From the NCBI RefSeq assembly GCF_000429325.1, contig NZ_AUBQ01000004.1, positions 1 to 64,000 on the forward strand: a stretch of 64,000 nt of DNA, written 5' to 3'. A model generated the notes under the pieces. It did not search any database. It saw only the letters and a program-made list of their open reading frames with translations, and was not told the origin of the DNA. Every line of letters begins with the position of its first letter. Positions within the stretch are counted from its first letter, which is position 1. The stretch is from Fundidesulfovibrio putealis DSM 16056. GTDB taxonomy: Bacteria; Desulfobacterota; Desulfovibrionia; Desulfovibrionales; Desulfovibrionaceae. This document shows, one piece after another, positions 53,608 to 62,045 of this stretch. The translations under genes and the position numbers were made by a program.

Positions 53608-53684
53608 AAAGAATTTCTTTCTTAGTGTATTTTGTGCAACATTTAATTCTTATTTTTCTGTGGATTAATAATAAGAATTTCTTG
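53608..53684. promoter_or_regulatory. AAGAATTTCTT-type motifs upstream of the excisionase gene
   Basis: AAAGAATTTCTTTC at 53608-53621 and ATAAGAATTTCTTG at 53671-53684 repeat the motif found between the divergent regulators. They bracket the AT-rich promoter region of the excisionase gene. Confidence 0.6.
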
Positions 53685-53738
53685 CAAGATGTAGGGTGAG
53701 TTGGCGGAGCCAGGCTGGAAAAACTGAAAAGGCAAGTG

Positions 53739-54017
53739 ATGGATATCAATCAAGATCACCTTCAAGGAGTCATTGAGCTTACGCTCGCGCGGCTATTGGC
53801 ACCGGTTGCGGAACTCGAATCTTTAAAGCGGAAGGAGTTTCTGACCGAGGAAGAAGCCGCCAAGCTGTTCTCTCTTTCTGCCGCGACCTTGAAAACAAAA
53901 CGATGCCGGGGAGGCGGGCCAAGCTACATCAAGGATGGCGGGCGCGTTCTCTACTCGCGGAAGGGTTTGGAGGCCTACCTTGAGGCTAGACGGGTCAAGA
54001 CGATTGATCAGCCCTAG
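53739..54017 (+). CDS. AlpA-like excisionase/HTH_17 protein
   Basis: A 92-residue protein: EFLTEEEAAKLFSLSAATLKTKRCRGGGPSYIKDGGRVLYSRKGLEAYLEAR is the MerR-like winged helix of excisionases. It overlaps the end of the convergent integrase gene by 23 bases, the usual pairing of recombination directionality factor and integrase. Confidence 0.82.
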   Translation: MDINQDHLQGVIELTLARLLAPVAELESLKRKEFLTEEEAAKLFSLSAATLKTKRCRGGGPSYIKDGGRVLYSRKGLEAYLEARRVKTIDQP

Positions 54018-55143
54018 CGGGGGTGCCGTTGAGGGCCATTGCTTCCACGTGCCTGAGGGCCATGCGCTTCGTATCAGGGCAGAGATGCGAGTAGCGCTTT
54101 GTCATTTCAAGACTAGAATGCCCAACAAGCTCGCCGATTGTATAAAGGGGAACCCCACGAATAGCCAGCCAACTGCAGAAGGTGTGTCTCAAGGAGTGGA
54201 AAACCACTTTCTGTCTGCGATCTTCCACCCCCTCATTGAACTTCAATTCCTTGACCACCCTGGAAAAGGTGTTGCTGGTGTCCGTCACGCGCAGAGGCTT
54301 TCCCTCCCGACTACAAAACAGGAGTCCATCTTGGGTGCCAGGCATCGCCTCCTCGAACACAGAAACCACGGCATCGGTCATATGCGCCATCCTCGTACCA
54401 GCCTTGGCGTCGCGGACATGAACCACCTTGGCAGAAAGATCGATGTCGCTGCCGCGAAGTGCGAGGATTTCTCCCAGGCGCATGCCGGAATGCAGGCTGA
54501 CCATGGACATGCGCCACCAGATCAGGCTTCGCTTCATCAGCGCGTCCAACAAGCGCTCCGCCTCCTCCGGTGTCAAGTAGCGGATGCGGGCGTTGTCAGC
54601 CCGGGGCAATCTCAGTCCGTCAGTCGGTATGCTTCCCGAATAGAGATTCCATGTGCCAAGCTTCCGATATATCCGTCGGATATCTCCCAGGATGAGCCGG
54701 GCACTCGCGGGAGCCAATCCCTTCCCCAACAATTCCTGCTTGAAGCTTTCCATGTCCAGTGGGGTGATCCGATCCAAAGGAGTAGACGCGAAGCGCGGTG
54801 CGATGTGACAGTTGTACCGGCTTTCTTCGTCGCGGGGGTTGGCCAGGTTGGGCAGCCACTTTTCCTTGAAGATAGCCCAGGCATCCCCCAGGGTCATGGA
54901 CGCCTTCTTCTTCCGTTCAGGCAGGACGCCGGTGTGGCGATCCGCGCGAACGCGTTCCCCCCGGATATCAGAGGCCATTTGGGCGGTGTACCCCTCGCTT
55001 GCCCAACCGATCTTCTCCCAGACAAGGCGGCCCGTCGAGTCGCGGAAGTTGATGTCAAAGCAGGTGTCCGGCTTGCCGTTGTGCCGACGAGTCTCGGAAA
55101 CACGCCTATAGACGCCCGTAAACTTGGTCTTTTCCCTGCTCAT
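53995..55143 (-). CDS. int: Tyrosine-recombinase integrase of the island
   Basis: A 382-residue integrase. The catalytic residues are all visible: SGMRLGEILALRG (R), VFHSLRHTFCSWL (H-x-x-R), LVGHSSLEMTKRYSH (H and Y). The N-terminal region has a SAM-like core-binding domain (AWAIFKEKWLPNLANPRDEESRYNCHIAPRF). It lies directly beside a half tRNA gene, its probable attachment site, with TGCTAAC repeats in between. Confidence 0.95.
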   Translation of the reverse strand: MSREKTKFTGVYRRVSETRRHNGKPDTCFDINFRDSTGRLVWEKIGWASEGYTAQMASDIRGERVRADRHTGVLPERKKKASMTLGDAWAIFKEKWLPNLANPRDEESRYNCHIAPRFASTPLDRITPLDMESFKQELLGKGLAPASARLILGDIRRIYRKLGTWNLYSGSIPTDGLRLPRADNARIRYLTPEEAERLLDALMKRSLIWWRMSMVSLHSGMRLGEILALRGSDIDLSAKVVHVRDAKAGTRMAHMTDAVVSVFEEAMPGTQDGLLFCSREGKPLRVTDTSNTFSRVVKELKFNEGVEDRRQKVVFHSLRHTFCSWLAIRGVPLYTIGELVGHSSLEMTKRYSHLCPDTKRMALRHVEAMALNGTPARADQSS

Positions 55144-55146
55144 TCT

Positions 55147-55300
55147 TTGCTAACCTATTGCTAACATGGATGCGGTTTTGGCTAACAAAATGCTAACCTG
55201 GAGCGCAACTCAGGTCAACCATGGCCACCTCGTTAGTTGCTGTAATAGCAGGGTTTTCATCCTGTGGCAACGCGTTGCAAAATCCTGCAACTGTGTTAGC
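55147..55300. repeat. TGCTAAC repeats between int and the att site
   Basis: TTGCTAAC occurs at 55147-55154 and 55158-55165, GCTAAC at 55181-55186, TGCTAAC at 55191-55197 and the inverted form GTTAGC at 55295-55300. They start immediately upstream of the int start codon and end just before the tRNA half. The arrangement suits arm-type integrase binding sites, or an int operator. Confidence 0.6.
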
Positions 55301-55306
55301 AAATTA

Positions 55307-55351
55307 TTCGTAATCAGCAGGTCAGGGGTTCGAGTCCCCTCGCTGGCTCCA
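55307..55351 (+). other. 3' half of tRNA-Thr(CGT): attachment-site end of the island
   Basis: From the anticodon loop TTCGTAA (anticodon CGT at 55309-55311) the sequence follows a tRNA exactly: variable loop AGGTC, T stem AGGGG, loop TTCGAGT, stem CCCCT, acceptor CGCTGGC, then T and CCA at 55349-55351. The 5' half is missing: no GCCAGCG acceptor strand or anticodon 5' stem precedes it. This is what remains when an integrase recombines in the anticodon loop; the complete tRNA should sit at the other end of the island. I did not find it in the window. Confidence 0.8.
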
Positions 55352-55364
55352 GAAGGAATATCAG

Positions 55365-55408
55365 AGGGTTGCAGACGGATATCAGTCCCGTTTGCAACCC
55401 TTCTTTTT
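55365..55408 (+). terminator. Intrinsic terminator after the tRNA half
   Basis: AGGGTTGCA (55365-55373) pairs with TGCAACCCT (55393-55401) and is followed by TTCTTTTT. It is probably the native terminator of the host tRNA-Thr transcript, so the sequence from here rightward is backbone. Confidence 0.75.
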
Positions 55409-55442
55409 GCCTCAAAGCCGATCCAGCCCCGGTGTACTGCCC

Positions 55443-55863
55443 CTAGTTTAGCAAGCGTCGGCTAAGAGAGTCTCGCGGCTGAGCTGTTCTGCTTCGAAGA
55501 CCTCTGGCGACCTGTAGCCGAGGGTCGAGTGCAGGCAGTTGGCGTTGCAGCCGTCGATCCAGCGGTCCAGAGCCTCCAGGAACTAACTTAGGCTCGTGAA
55601 CTCGTTGATCCAGGCCAACTCTTCCTTGAGTGTGCGCATGAAGCGCTCCGTCATTGCCTTGGTCGGTCATGTCGATGCCCGACCACTGATTCGGCCTGGT
55701 GGGGCAGGGCTTTATGGCCGGTCTGTTTGCGCTTGGCTTTGAGGAGCTGACTGCCGCGAACTGCGAGGCCATGCTCGTTGCACAACTCGCCGATTGGCCG
55801 TCCTCGAAGGCATTCGAGGACGATGAGCGCCTTCTGCGCTGAAGTCCATTTGCGTCGTTTCAT
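55443..55863 (-). pseudogene. IS3-family element remnant (orfA start joined to orfB end)
   Basis: On the minus strand ATG 55863 opens OrfA (MKRRKWTSAQKALIVLECLRG, LCNEHGL), which soon breaks off and is followed by scraps of OrfB in other frames: PNQWSGIDMT, then the frame ending WIDGCNANCLHSTLGYRSPE with stop at 55443. Most of the catalytic core is deleted. The OrfB end matches the fragment at 347-460. Confidence 0.8.
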
Positions 55864-55965
55864 GGCCGATCTTCTCCTCGGAATCAGCCACGAAAACTCA
55901 GCTAGCGCAACCGGTTGCCAAGCCGGGGACAGGGTGGTGGCTCCCCGTTTGGTCAAACCAGGAAA

Positions 55966-56439
55966 TCATGCGAGACGCAGTTCAGCAAGTGATGCATGGG
56001 CCGAGCCGTCACTGATATCGGGAGTAATGGTTATCTCCAGCCTCGTCACCACTGCAAGATCGACCTCGTACTCTTCAATTTCACGGATATTGTCCGGAGG
56101 GCTGAAGGTATACTGCTGGCGCACAATTTCTTTGTATGTGCGACCATCGTCGGAGGACCAACGTAGAAGGAACTCCTGCGTGCGTGCCTGCTCCTCTTCG
56201 TAAAACGCAAGGTGAATGCGTTTGACCGCAAGCGGATTGTCAAACATTAGTCGGATGGTCTGACGGCCGGATGCCGACGCTCTCCACCCCGACCTTTCGC
56301 CCGGCTTCAAGGCTGACTCAATGGGATAAGCCGCGTCCTCGGACGTGAGTTCCGCCTGGGCCAGAGTCTCCAGGTCAAGCCAGTCCAGGTCGGGGAGCAT
56401 GGCGCCGTGAGTGTCCTGGATGATTATGCGTTTTCGCAT
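55966..56439 (-). CDS. Discoidin (F5/8 type C)-like protein
   Basis: A 157-residue protein after AGGAGG. After a short acidic N terminus (LDWLDLETLAQAELTSEDAAYPIESAL) comes a beta-sandwich pattern: GWRASASGRQTIRLMFDNPLAVKRIHLAFYE, TQEFLLRWSSDDGRTYKEIVRQQYTFSPP, VVTRLEITITPDIS, resembling discoidin/F5-8C modules that bind carbohydrates. No signal peptide. It lies about 97 bases downstream of the GH57 gene stop on the same strand, so it may be part of the glucan cluster. Confidence 0.6.
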   Translation of the reverse strand: MRKRIIIQDTHGAMLPDLDWLDLETLAQAELTSEDAAYPIESALKPGERSGWRASASGRQTIRLMFDNPLAVKRIHLAFYEEEQARTQEFLLRWSSDDGRTYKEIVRQQYTFSPPDNIREIEEYEVDLAVVTRLEITITPDISDGSAHASLAELRLA

Positions 56440-56536
56440 GGAGTTGCCTCCTTTTGCCGAGTCGATCATGACCGGTGATGTTGAAGATGGAATCGTCCCA
56501 GGCCAAGGGGCAGGGACTCCGTTTTGAACCCGCATC

Positions 56537-58966
56537 CTAGGGCAATTGGACGGAGAAATTCTCTGCCAGCAGCGTAGCGTTGCGTATCCACTTTCGAGCG
56601 TCGTTGTCCCCTTGTGCGGCCTTTCTTTTGAACTCTTGCCAGTACGTGTGGATGATTTTGAAACAAAGTGTCTGGGGTTTCCAGAGGTTGACCTCGAAAG
56701 GCACAGACCGCGCCAGCATCGCGGTGTTATTCAGCTTCTCCATGCTTAAATAGTCACCGGGATTTTCGAAGAGCCGCTCAGCCATGCGCTCAATGGTGAT
56801 CTTGAGCACCAATCCAAGCCTTGTGGCATCGAGAGCGACGCCAGCCAACTGGGCTTCCTCCAGAAGTGGTTTCACGGTTTGAAGCTCAGGTTCATCACCC
56901 GCGAAGGCGTTGCCGAGTTTGGTATTCAAGCACATGTCTGCGGCCAGCGAGAGGACCTTGGGCTGCGGCGTTCCAGCCCCTTTCAAAAAACTGATGAGGG
57001 GCGCATGGTGCTCGTAAACAGTGTCATACGCGGCCTGAGCCTCTTTCAAGGTCGGCTCCATGATCATTCCCAGTATCTTTCGCCGCTCATCGCTGAACAG
57101 TGAGGTCAGGGCGTACGTGGACGTTTTGAAATATTCGTCCAGAACGTGGAGTGTTCTTGGCAGGTCCGCGCTGGAAAAAGCCTCGGAAAGCTCTTTGACC
57201 AGAGCTTCATATTTTGGGGGTTCCAGGTATTCGCTGATGCCATAGGTGATATTGTGGTCGCCAAGATGCAGCACGCCAAACCAGAATGTTGTATTCTCGT
57301 ATGTAACCTCTGAAGTAACCTTCACCCGTCCGACCGCAAGCTTTGTATTGCCTGCTTGAAAACGGCGGTAGTTTTCCGTGGCCACGGAATAGGAATAGAT
57401 GCAGTCGCGCTCGTTGTATTCCGCGAACAAGGAACTCATGGCGAAGTGAGCCCCCACATGTATCAAATCGAGTTTGGCGGACCTGACGAATCGTTCGTAA
57501 ATGCCTCGCCCGTTTTTGAGTTCGTCAATGTTGCTCTTGGCCAGCTCCAGGCGATCAAGAAACTCCACCTCATAGGATCTGCCGAATAGTTGGTCGGCCA
57601 ATTGCAGAACCCTGTCGGCGTATTGAATGATTTGCACCGTCTCTATCCCGGAGAGCTCATCGAAAAACCAGCCGCAACTCGTGTACATGAGCATGGCGTG
57701 GCGTTGGAGTTCCATGAGCTTCAGGACCGTTGTCTCCTCTTCCTGGTTCAGTTGACGACTTGCATGGCGGCTTAAGAACTGCCCAACCCGTTCGGCGGAG
57801 CGGTCCACAAGGACGTCGATATACTCGTTCCGGGCTCCCCACGGGTCCTTGATCAATCCCTGCGCCGATTGTTCGAATGCCGGCGTGACGCTGTCCCTGA
57901 GCCAATCCATCGCCTCCCGCAAGGGAGCACGCCAAGCTTGGTTCCAGCCCGGATGGCCGCCGCTGTTGCACCCGCAATCCGATTTCCAGCGCTCTATCCC
58001 GTGGATGCAACTCCAAGAGCTGTTCTCGATGATCTCAACCTCATGGGTCGGAGGGTGTTCTTCCAGATACTGACCGTAATTCGTAAGCTTTGCCAGGTGG
58101 TTGGACTCGATGTGGTCGAGCGCGCGGGTCAAGGCCATCTCGCCGCCGCGATGGTGATGCCCGTAACTCTCCCCGTCTGTTGCAATGTGTACCAGGCGGG
58201 GGCCTGAGTTGTTCTCCGGGAAGCCGGACATGAGCCTGTTGGCGAAGTCCTCGCCATTGTTGAGCAGGCCTTCGAATGCCACGGCCCGGGAGATGGGGCC
58301 GTCGTAAAAGAATACATTCATGACCCTGTCCGAGGACAAAAGAGCCATATAGGGCATGCCCGGATCGATTGCCCCCTCACCTGACTGTTGCCAGTCACCT
58401 CCCGAAAGAGCCCGGACCCGTTGCGCCTGCCTTGGAGCCAGCACGACGAAATCAATGCCCAACTGGGCCATCATATCCAGGGATTCGAGATCCACTGCGG
58501 TTTCAGGGAGCCACATCCCCTCGGGCTTGCGCTGGAAGCGGTATTCGAAGTCCCTGATTCCCCAGAGGATCTGAGTGTACTTGTCGCGGCTGTTGGCCAA
58601 CGGCAGGATCATGTGGTTGTATGCCTGGGCCAGGGCGCAACCATGACCAGAGAACCTCTCCATGCTCTGCTTGTCGGCCGCAAGGATGGCCTGGTAGGCG
58701 TCAGGCGCGTGGTGCTGCATCCAGGGCAGTACGGTGGGGCCGAAATTGAAGCTTATCCGCGCGTAATTGTTCACCAACCTGGCGATTCTCCCTTGCTGGT
58801 CCAAGGCTCTTGAGATCGCGTTGGCGGCGTAGCATTCGGCTGAGATCCGTTCGTTCCAGTCGTGGTAGGGAAATGCAGAATCCTGTACCTCGACGAACTC
58901 CAACCAGGGGTTTTCCCTGGGAGGTTGATAGAAGTGGCCATGGATGCATATATACCGGTCGGACAT
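56537..58966 (-). CDS. GH57/DUF3536-type glycoside hydrolase
   Basis: An 809-residue protein. CIHGHFYQPPRENPW at the start and MWLPETAVDLESLDMM (catalytic glutamate region) identify the GH57 barrel; ATDGESYGHHHRGGE is the second conserved motif; the C-terminal half is the DUF3536 extension (LDEYFKTSTYALTSLFSDERRKIL). GH57 enzymes act on alpha-glucans, by hydrolysis or branching. It is followed by the discoidin-like gene and preceded by treY on the same strand. Confidence 0.88.
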   Translation of the reverse strand: MSDRYICIHGHFYQPPRENPWLEFVEVQDSAFPYHDWNERISAECYAANAISRALDQQGRIARLVNNYARISFNFGPTVLPWMQHHAPDAYQAILAADKQSMERFSGHGCALAQAYNHMILPLANSRDKYTQILWGIRDFEYRFQRKPEGMWLPETAVDLESLDMMAQLGIDFVVLAPRQAQRVRALSGGDWQQSGEGAIDPGMPYMALLSSDRVMNVFFYDGPISRAVAFEGLLNNGEDFANRLMSGFPENNSGPRLVHIATDGESYGHHHRGGEMALTRALDHIESNHLAKLTNYGQYLEEHPPTHEVEIIENSSWSCIHGIERWKSDCGCNSGGHPGWNQAWRAPLREAMDWLRDSVTPAFEQSAQGLIKDPWGARNEYIDVLVDRSAERVGQFLSRHASRQLNQEEETTVLKLMELQRHAMLMYTSCGWFFDELSGIETVQIIQYADRVLQLADQLFGRSYEVEFLDRLELAKSNIDELKNGRGIYERFVRSAKLDLIHVGAHFAMSSLFAEYNERDCIYSYSVATENYRRFQAGNTKLAVGRVKVTSEVTYENTTFWFGVLHLGDHNITYGISEYLEPPKYEALVKELSEAFSSADLPRTLHVLDEYFKTSTYALTSLFSDERRKILGMIMEPTLKEAQAAYDTVYEHHAPLISFLKGAGTPQPKVLSLAADMCLNTKLGNAFAGDEPELQTVKPLLEEAQLAGVALDATRLGLVLKITIERMAERLFENPGDYLSMEKLNNTAMLARSVPFEVNLWKPQTLCFKIIHTYWQEFKRKAAQGDNDARKWIRNATLLAENFSVQLP

Positions 58967-59027
58967 GGCAGCCTCCTGGCGAGCTCTTCACATGTACTTT
59001 CATCAAGGCCAAATGTCTCAATCATGC

Positions 59028-61847
59028 TCATGTCTGCGCCGCAGATGCGGCGGGCGGAGAAATCAGGAGCGCGAAGGGGAGGTCGCTGAAGACATCCTTC
59101 AGGTGTGCCGTGTCCCCGCCCTGGAATTCTCTCCCGGTGAACGCGTCCATGAAAGGTCCCGTTCCCGGCAGGAGCATGCTTGCGTCCTCCCAGAAGGTTC
59201 CCATGGGGTACCGGGTGTCCTCTCCGGCTGCATGGGCGAAAAACCGAGGGACAATGGAGAGTGCCGTCATATCTCCCAGAGTCCTGGCAAAACCGAAGGC
59301 CATTCCCTGTCTTCCCCCCCCGAAATCCAGGGGGTGGTAATCCCCTCTCAGGAAAAGCTCAGCCTGTCCTTTGCGGGCGGCCAGGGCCCTCCAGGTCAAG
59401 AATAGCTTGATCCGGCCGTCCTCGGGCAGCTCCAGAAGTTCGCGAAACAATGCGCCCCTGTCCGACTTGTATGCGACGCCGAGCTGCGTCAACATTGTCT
59501 GACGCAGGGCGAAATCAACCGGCCTGCGGTTGTCGGGATCGACCATTGAGAAGTCCCAGAGTTCCGTGCCCTGATAAAAATCGGGAAAACCAGGCGCCGT
59601 GACCTTGAGCAGGGTCTGAGACAGGGAGTTGATGATGCCCAGTCGGGTGACCCGCTTCCAGAGGCCCCTGAAAGCCTCCATGAAGGCGGTCTTCTGGTCC
59701 GGCTTGAGCAGGCTGTCCGCAAAGGAGCAGTAAGCCTGCTCGGCTTGTTCGTCTGGGCTCAGCCAGTTGGAATGTTCCTTGGCCTCGCGCATGGCTTTGA
59801 CCAGATAGGGTTTGAGTCGCTCCCCGAAGGCGTCCGCCTCCTGCTCGGAGAACGGCATATGGGCCAAGATGGATTGGTAGAGGAAATATGCCTCGTTCTG
59901 GTCGGGAACCAGCCGGGGGCCGATGCGCTGCCGCCAGCCTTTGGCGGACCTGCTGAATGTCTTGAGAGCTTCCTTCCAGAGTTCCGGCAGCTCCGAAAGC
60001 GCGGCCAGACGCATCCGGGCATCCTCGCCCCTTTTGGCGTCGTGCGTTGCCGTAGTGTTCATGGCTGCGGGCCAGGACCCCATGCGTTTCTGTATGGCAG
60101 CGTGCCAATCCTGGGAAGGAATGCCGAAATGGCCGGGGTCGCCGCCCACCTCGTTAAGGCAGAGCAGGCGGTTCATGACATAGAAGGTGGAGTCCTCCAT
60201 GGCCTTGGCCAGGAGGGGGCCGGTCACCTGCTGGAAGCGCATCACGAAATGTGTCCACTCCCGTTTCCCCGTGGACTCCATGCTTTCGCCGAACTCCAGC
60301 AGCAGGAAGCGCTCCAGGAAATCCAGTTCAAAATTCAGTTCCGGGTTGGCCCTGCGCGTCGATCGGACAGCGTCCCGGATATAGCCAAGATCGTCCGGCC
60401 TGAAAGTTTCGCGGCTGATGTAGGTCCTGTAGACCGGGAACTGGATGAGCAGTTCCGTAATGGCTTGCTTGAGGGCCGCCAGGGTGATGTCGGTACCCTG
60501 GCGATCTTTGCTGGACACCGTTTTGACCAGCCGGGCCAGGTTGTCCACGTCTCCGGCCATGTAGCGCTGGATCATGCTTCTCTTCTTGTCTGCGAGGATG
60601 TCGCCCAGGGACTTCTTCATCCCGGAGAAGGAGACGTACAGCCTCTGGAACGCCGCCTCTGCTTCCGGCTGGACGAACAGGCCGCAGGCCAGGTTCATGA
60701 AGTCATAGCCCGTGGTCCCTTGAATGGGCCAGAAGGTCGGCAGGGGCTCACGCCACATGAGGACCTTCTCCACCATCAGATAGGCGTCCGGCGCATGCCC
60801 CCTGAGTCGCTGGAGATAGGATGTGGGGTCGTAGAGCCCGTCGATGTGGTCGATTCGTAGACCGGAGAAAAACTGGTTGCGGGTGTATTCCAGGGTGAGC
60901 TTGTGCGTGTGGTCGAAAACCGCCTCATCCTCCACGCGCAGGGAAATCAGGTCGTTGATGCTGAAGAAACGCCGATAGTTTATTTCCTCGCCCGCGACTT
61001 TCCAGAAGGCCAACCGGAACAGCTGATCTCCGAGCAGATCGTCAAGCAATGCGAATCTGTCGCCCTGAATGGATTCGTCTTTTCCGTTGAACAGCCTGAT
61101 GTTGTTGTCCATGAAGTCATGCAGCGTCTTGCTGGACTGGTACAATTCGAAGAGCAGGTGTTTGATGAAATAGAGTTGGTGATAGCGCTCAGACTCTCGC
61201 TTCTCACTTGTCAGGCCTTTTATGTTGTAAAGAATGCCCAGCATTTTCAGGTAGTCTGGATTGTCGAGTCCAAAATTGTCGCGGAAATCTGTTATATTGT
61301 GAGTGAGAATCTTGACGTAGGAATCAATGCGCAGAGGGAACTTTATGTCGTAGTAATTTATGCTGAATCCATCTTCGTTGAACTTCAGTTGTATCTCCCC
61401 GTTCTCCAGCGCCTGGCTGTAATAGCCACCCAGGAAAGGGGCCAGCATGCGGCCTGCCATGCTTTTGTAGGGATGATCCCATTCAATGTCGAAGTAGCTT
61501 ATATATTTGGATGACTCTCCGTTTTCGAGTACGTCTACCAGCATGCCGTTGTTGCCGGATACGGCCATGTGGTTGGGAACGATGTCTTGAATCCAGCCCA
61601 GCCCAAGTTCCTTGCAGGCGGCCATGAGCTGTTCGAATTCCTGTGTTGTGCCCAGTTCGGGATTCAATGTCTGGTGGTCGCACACGTCGTATCCGTGTTG
61701 AGATCCTGGCCGGGCCTTGAAAATGGGGGATGCATAAATGTGTGAGACGCCCAGGGCCGCCAGATAGGAGAGAACCTCCCGGCACTGGGCAAAGCCGAAG
61801 CCTGGGCGCAGCTGAATCCTGTACGTGGACAAGGGAACCCCGATCAT
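59028..61847 (-). CDS. treY: Maltooligosyl trehalose synthase
   Basis: A 939-residue GH13 enzyme that turns the reducing end of maltodextrins into a trehalose unit. Motifs: STYRIQLRPGFGFAQ at the start, GLGWIQDIVPNHMAVSG, FFSGLRIDHIDGLYDP (nucleophile D), LMVEKVLMWREPLP (acid/base E), GTTGYDFMNL, TATHDAKRGEDARMR and PGFPDFYQGTELWDFSMVDPDNRRPVD. Start 61847 has GGAGG upstream; family length is about 700-1000. TreZ, which releases trehalose, is not in the window. Confidence 0.95.
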   Translation of the reverse strand: MIGVPLSTYRIQLRPGFGFAQCREVLSYLAALGVSHIYASPIFKARPGSQHGYDVCDHQTLNPELGTTQEFEQLMAACKELGLGWIQDIVPNHMAVSGNNGMLVDVLENGESSKYISYFDIEWDHPYKSMAGRMLAPFLGGYYSQALENGEIQLKFNEDGFSINYYDIKFPLRIDSYVKILTHNITDFRDNFGLDNPDYLKMLGILYNIKGLTSEKRESERYHQLYFIKHLLFELYQSSKTLHDFMDNNIRLFNGKDESIQGDRFALLDDLLGDQLFRLAFWKVAGEEINYRRFFSINDLISLRVEDEAVFDHTHKLTLEYTRNQFFSGLRIDHIDGLYDPTSYLQRLRGHAPDAYLMVEKVLMWREPLPTFWPIQGTTGYDFMNLACGLFVQPEAEAAFQRLYVSFSGMKKSLGDILADKKRSMIQRYMAGDVDNLARLVKTVSSKDRQGTDITLAALKQAITELLIQFPVYRTYISRETFRPDDLGYIRDAVRSTRRANPELNFELDFLERFLLLEFGESMESTGKREWTHFVMRFQQVTGPLLAKAMEDSTFYVMNRLLCLNEVGGDPGHFGIPSQDWHAAIQKRMGSWPAAMNTTATHDAKRGEDARMRLAALSELPELWKEALKTFSRSAKGWRQRIGPRLVPDQNEAYFLYQSILAHMPFSEQEADAFGERLKPYLVKAMREAKEHSNWLSPDEQAEQAYCSFADSLLKPDQKTAFMEAFRGLWKRVTRLGIINSLSQTLLKVTAPGFPDFYQGTELWDFSMVDPDNRRPVDFALRQTMLTQLGVAYKSDRGALFRELLELPEDGRIKLFLTWRALAARKGQAELFLRGDYHPLDFGGGRQGMAFGFARTLGDMTALSIVPRFFAHAAGEDTRYPMGTFWEDASMLLPGTGPFMDAFTGREFQGGDTAHLKDVFSDLPFALLISPPAASAAQT

Positions 61848-62045
61848 GAACGGCCTCCTCAGGGCTGTAGAATGCCGGATAACATCCAAAGTAGCGCGCC
61901 TGCCCGTTGATTCTGTGGGCGTGGGAGGCCCTTTCTGGGGGAGGAGCTATTCTGTGATAGACATTTTTTTTCAAATGGGGTCAATGATGATATTGGAAAT
62001 AATCCGCAGCGTAAGGCGGGCCGTCAGGCGGTCAAGGTGGCGAAA
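61848..62045. other. Divergent promoter region treY/treS
   Basis: The 198 bases between the divergent start codons are relatively AT-rich in their right half (T-run at 61,962-61,970). Promoters for both genes should lie here. No clear sigma-70 hexamers or operators stand out. Confidence 0.45.

Noticed and set aside
55254-55290. CATCCTGT (55258-55265) and AATCCTGC resembling MOBP nic sites near an inverted repeat, possible oriT
   Set aside because: The short consensus is expected several times by chance in 64 kb, no relaxase is encoded nearby, and it lies on the int-att side rather than next to traK in the usual way.
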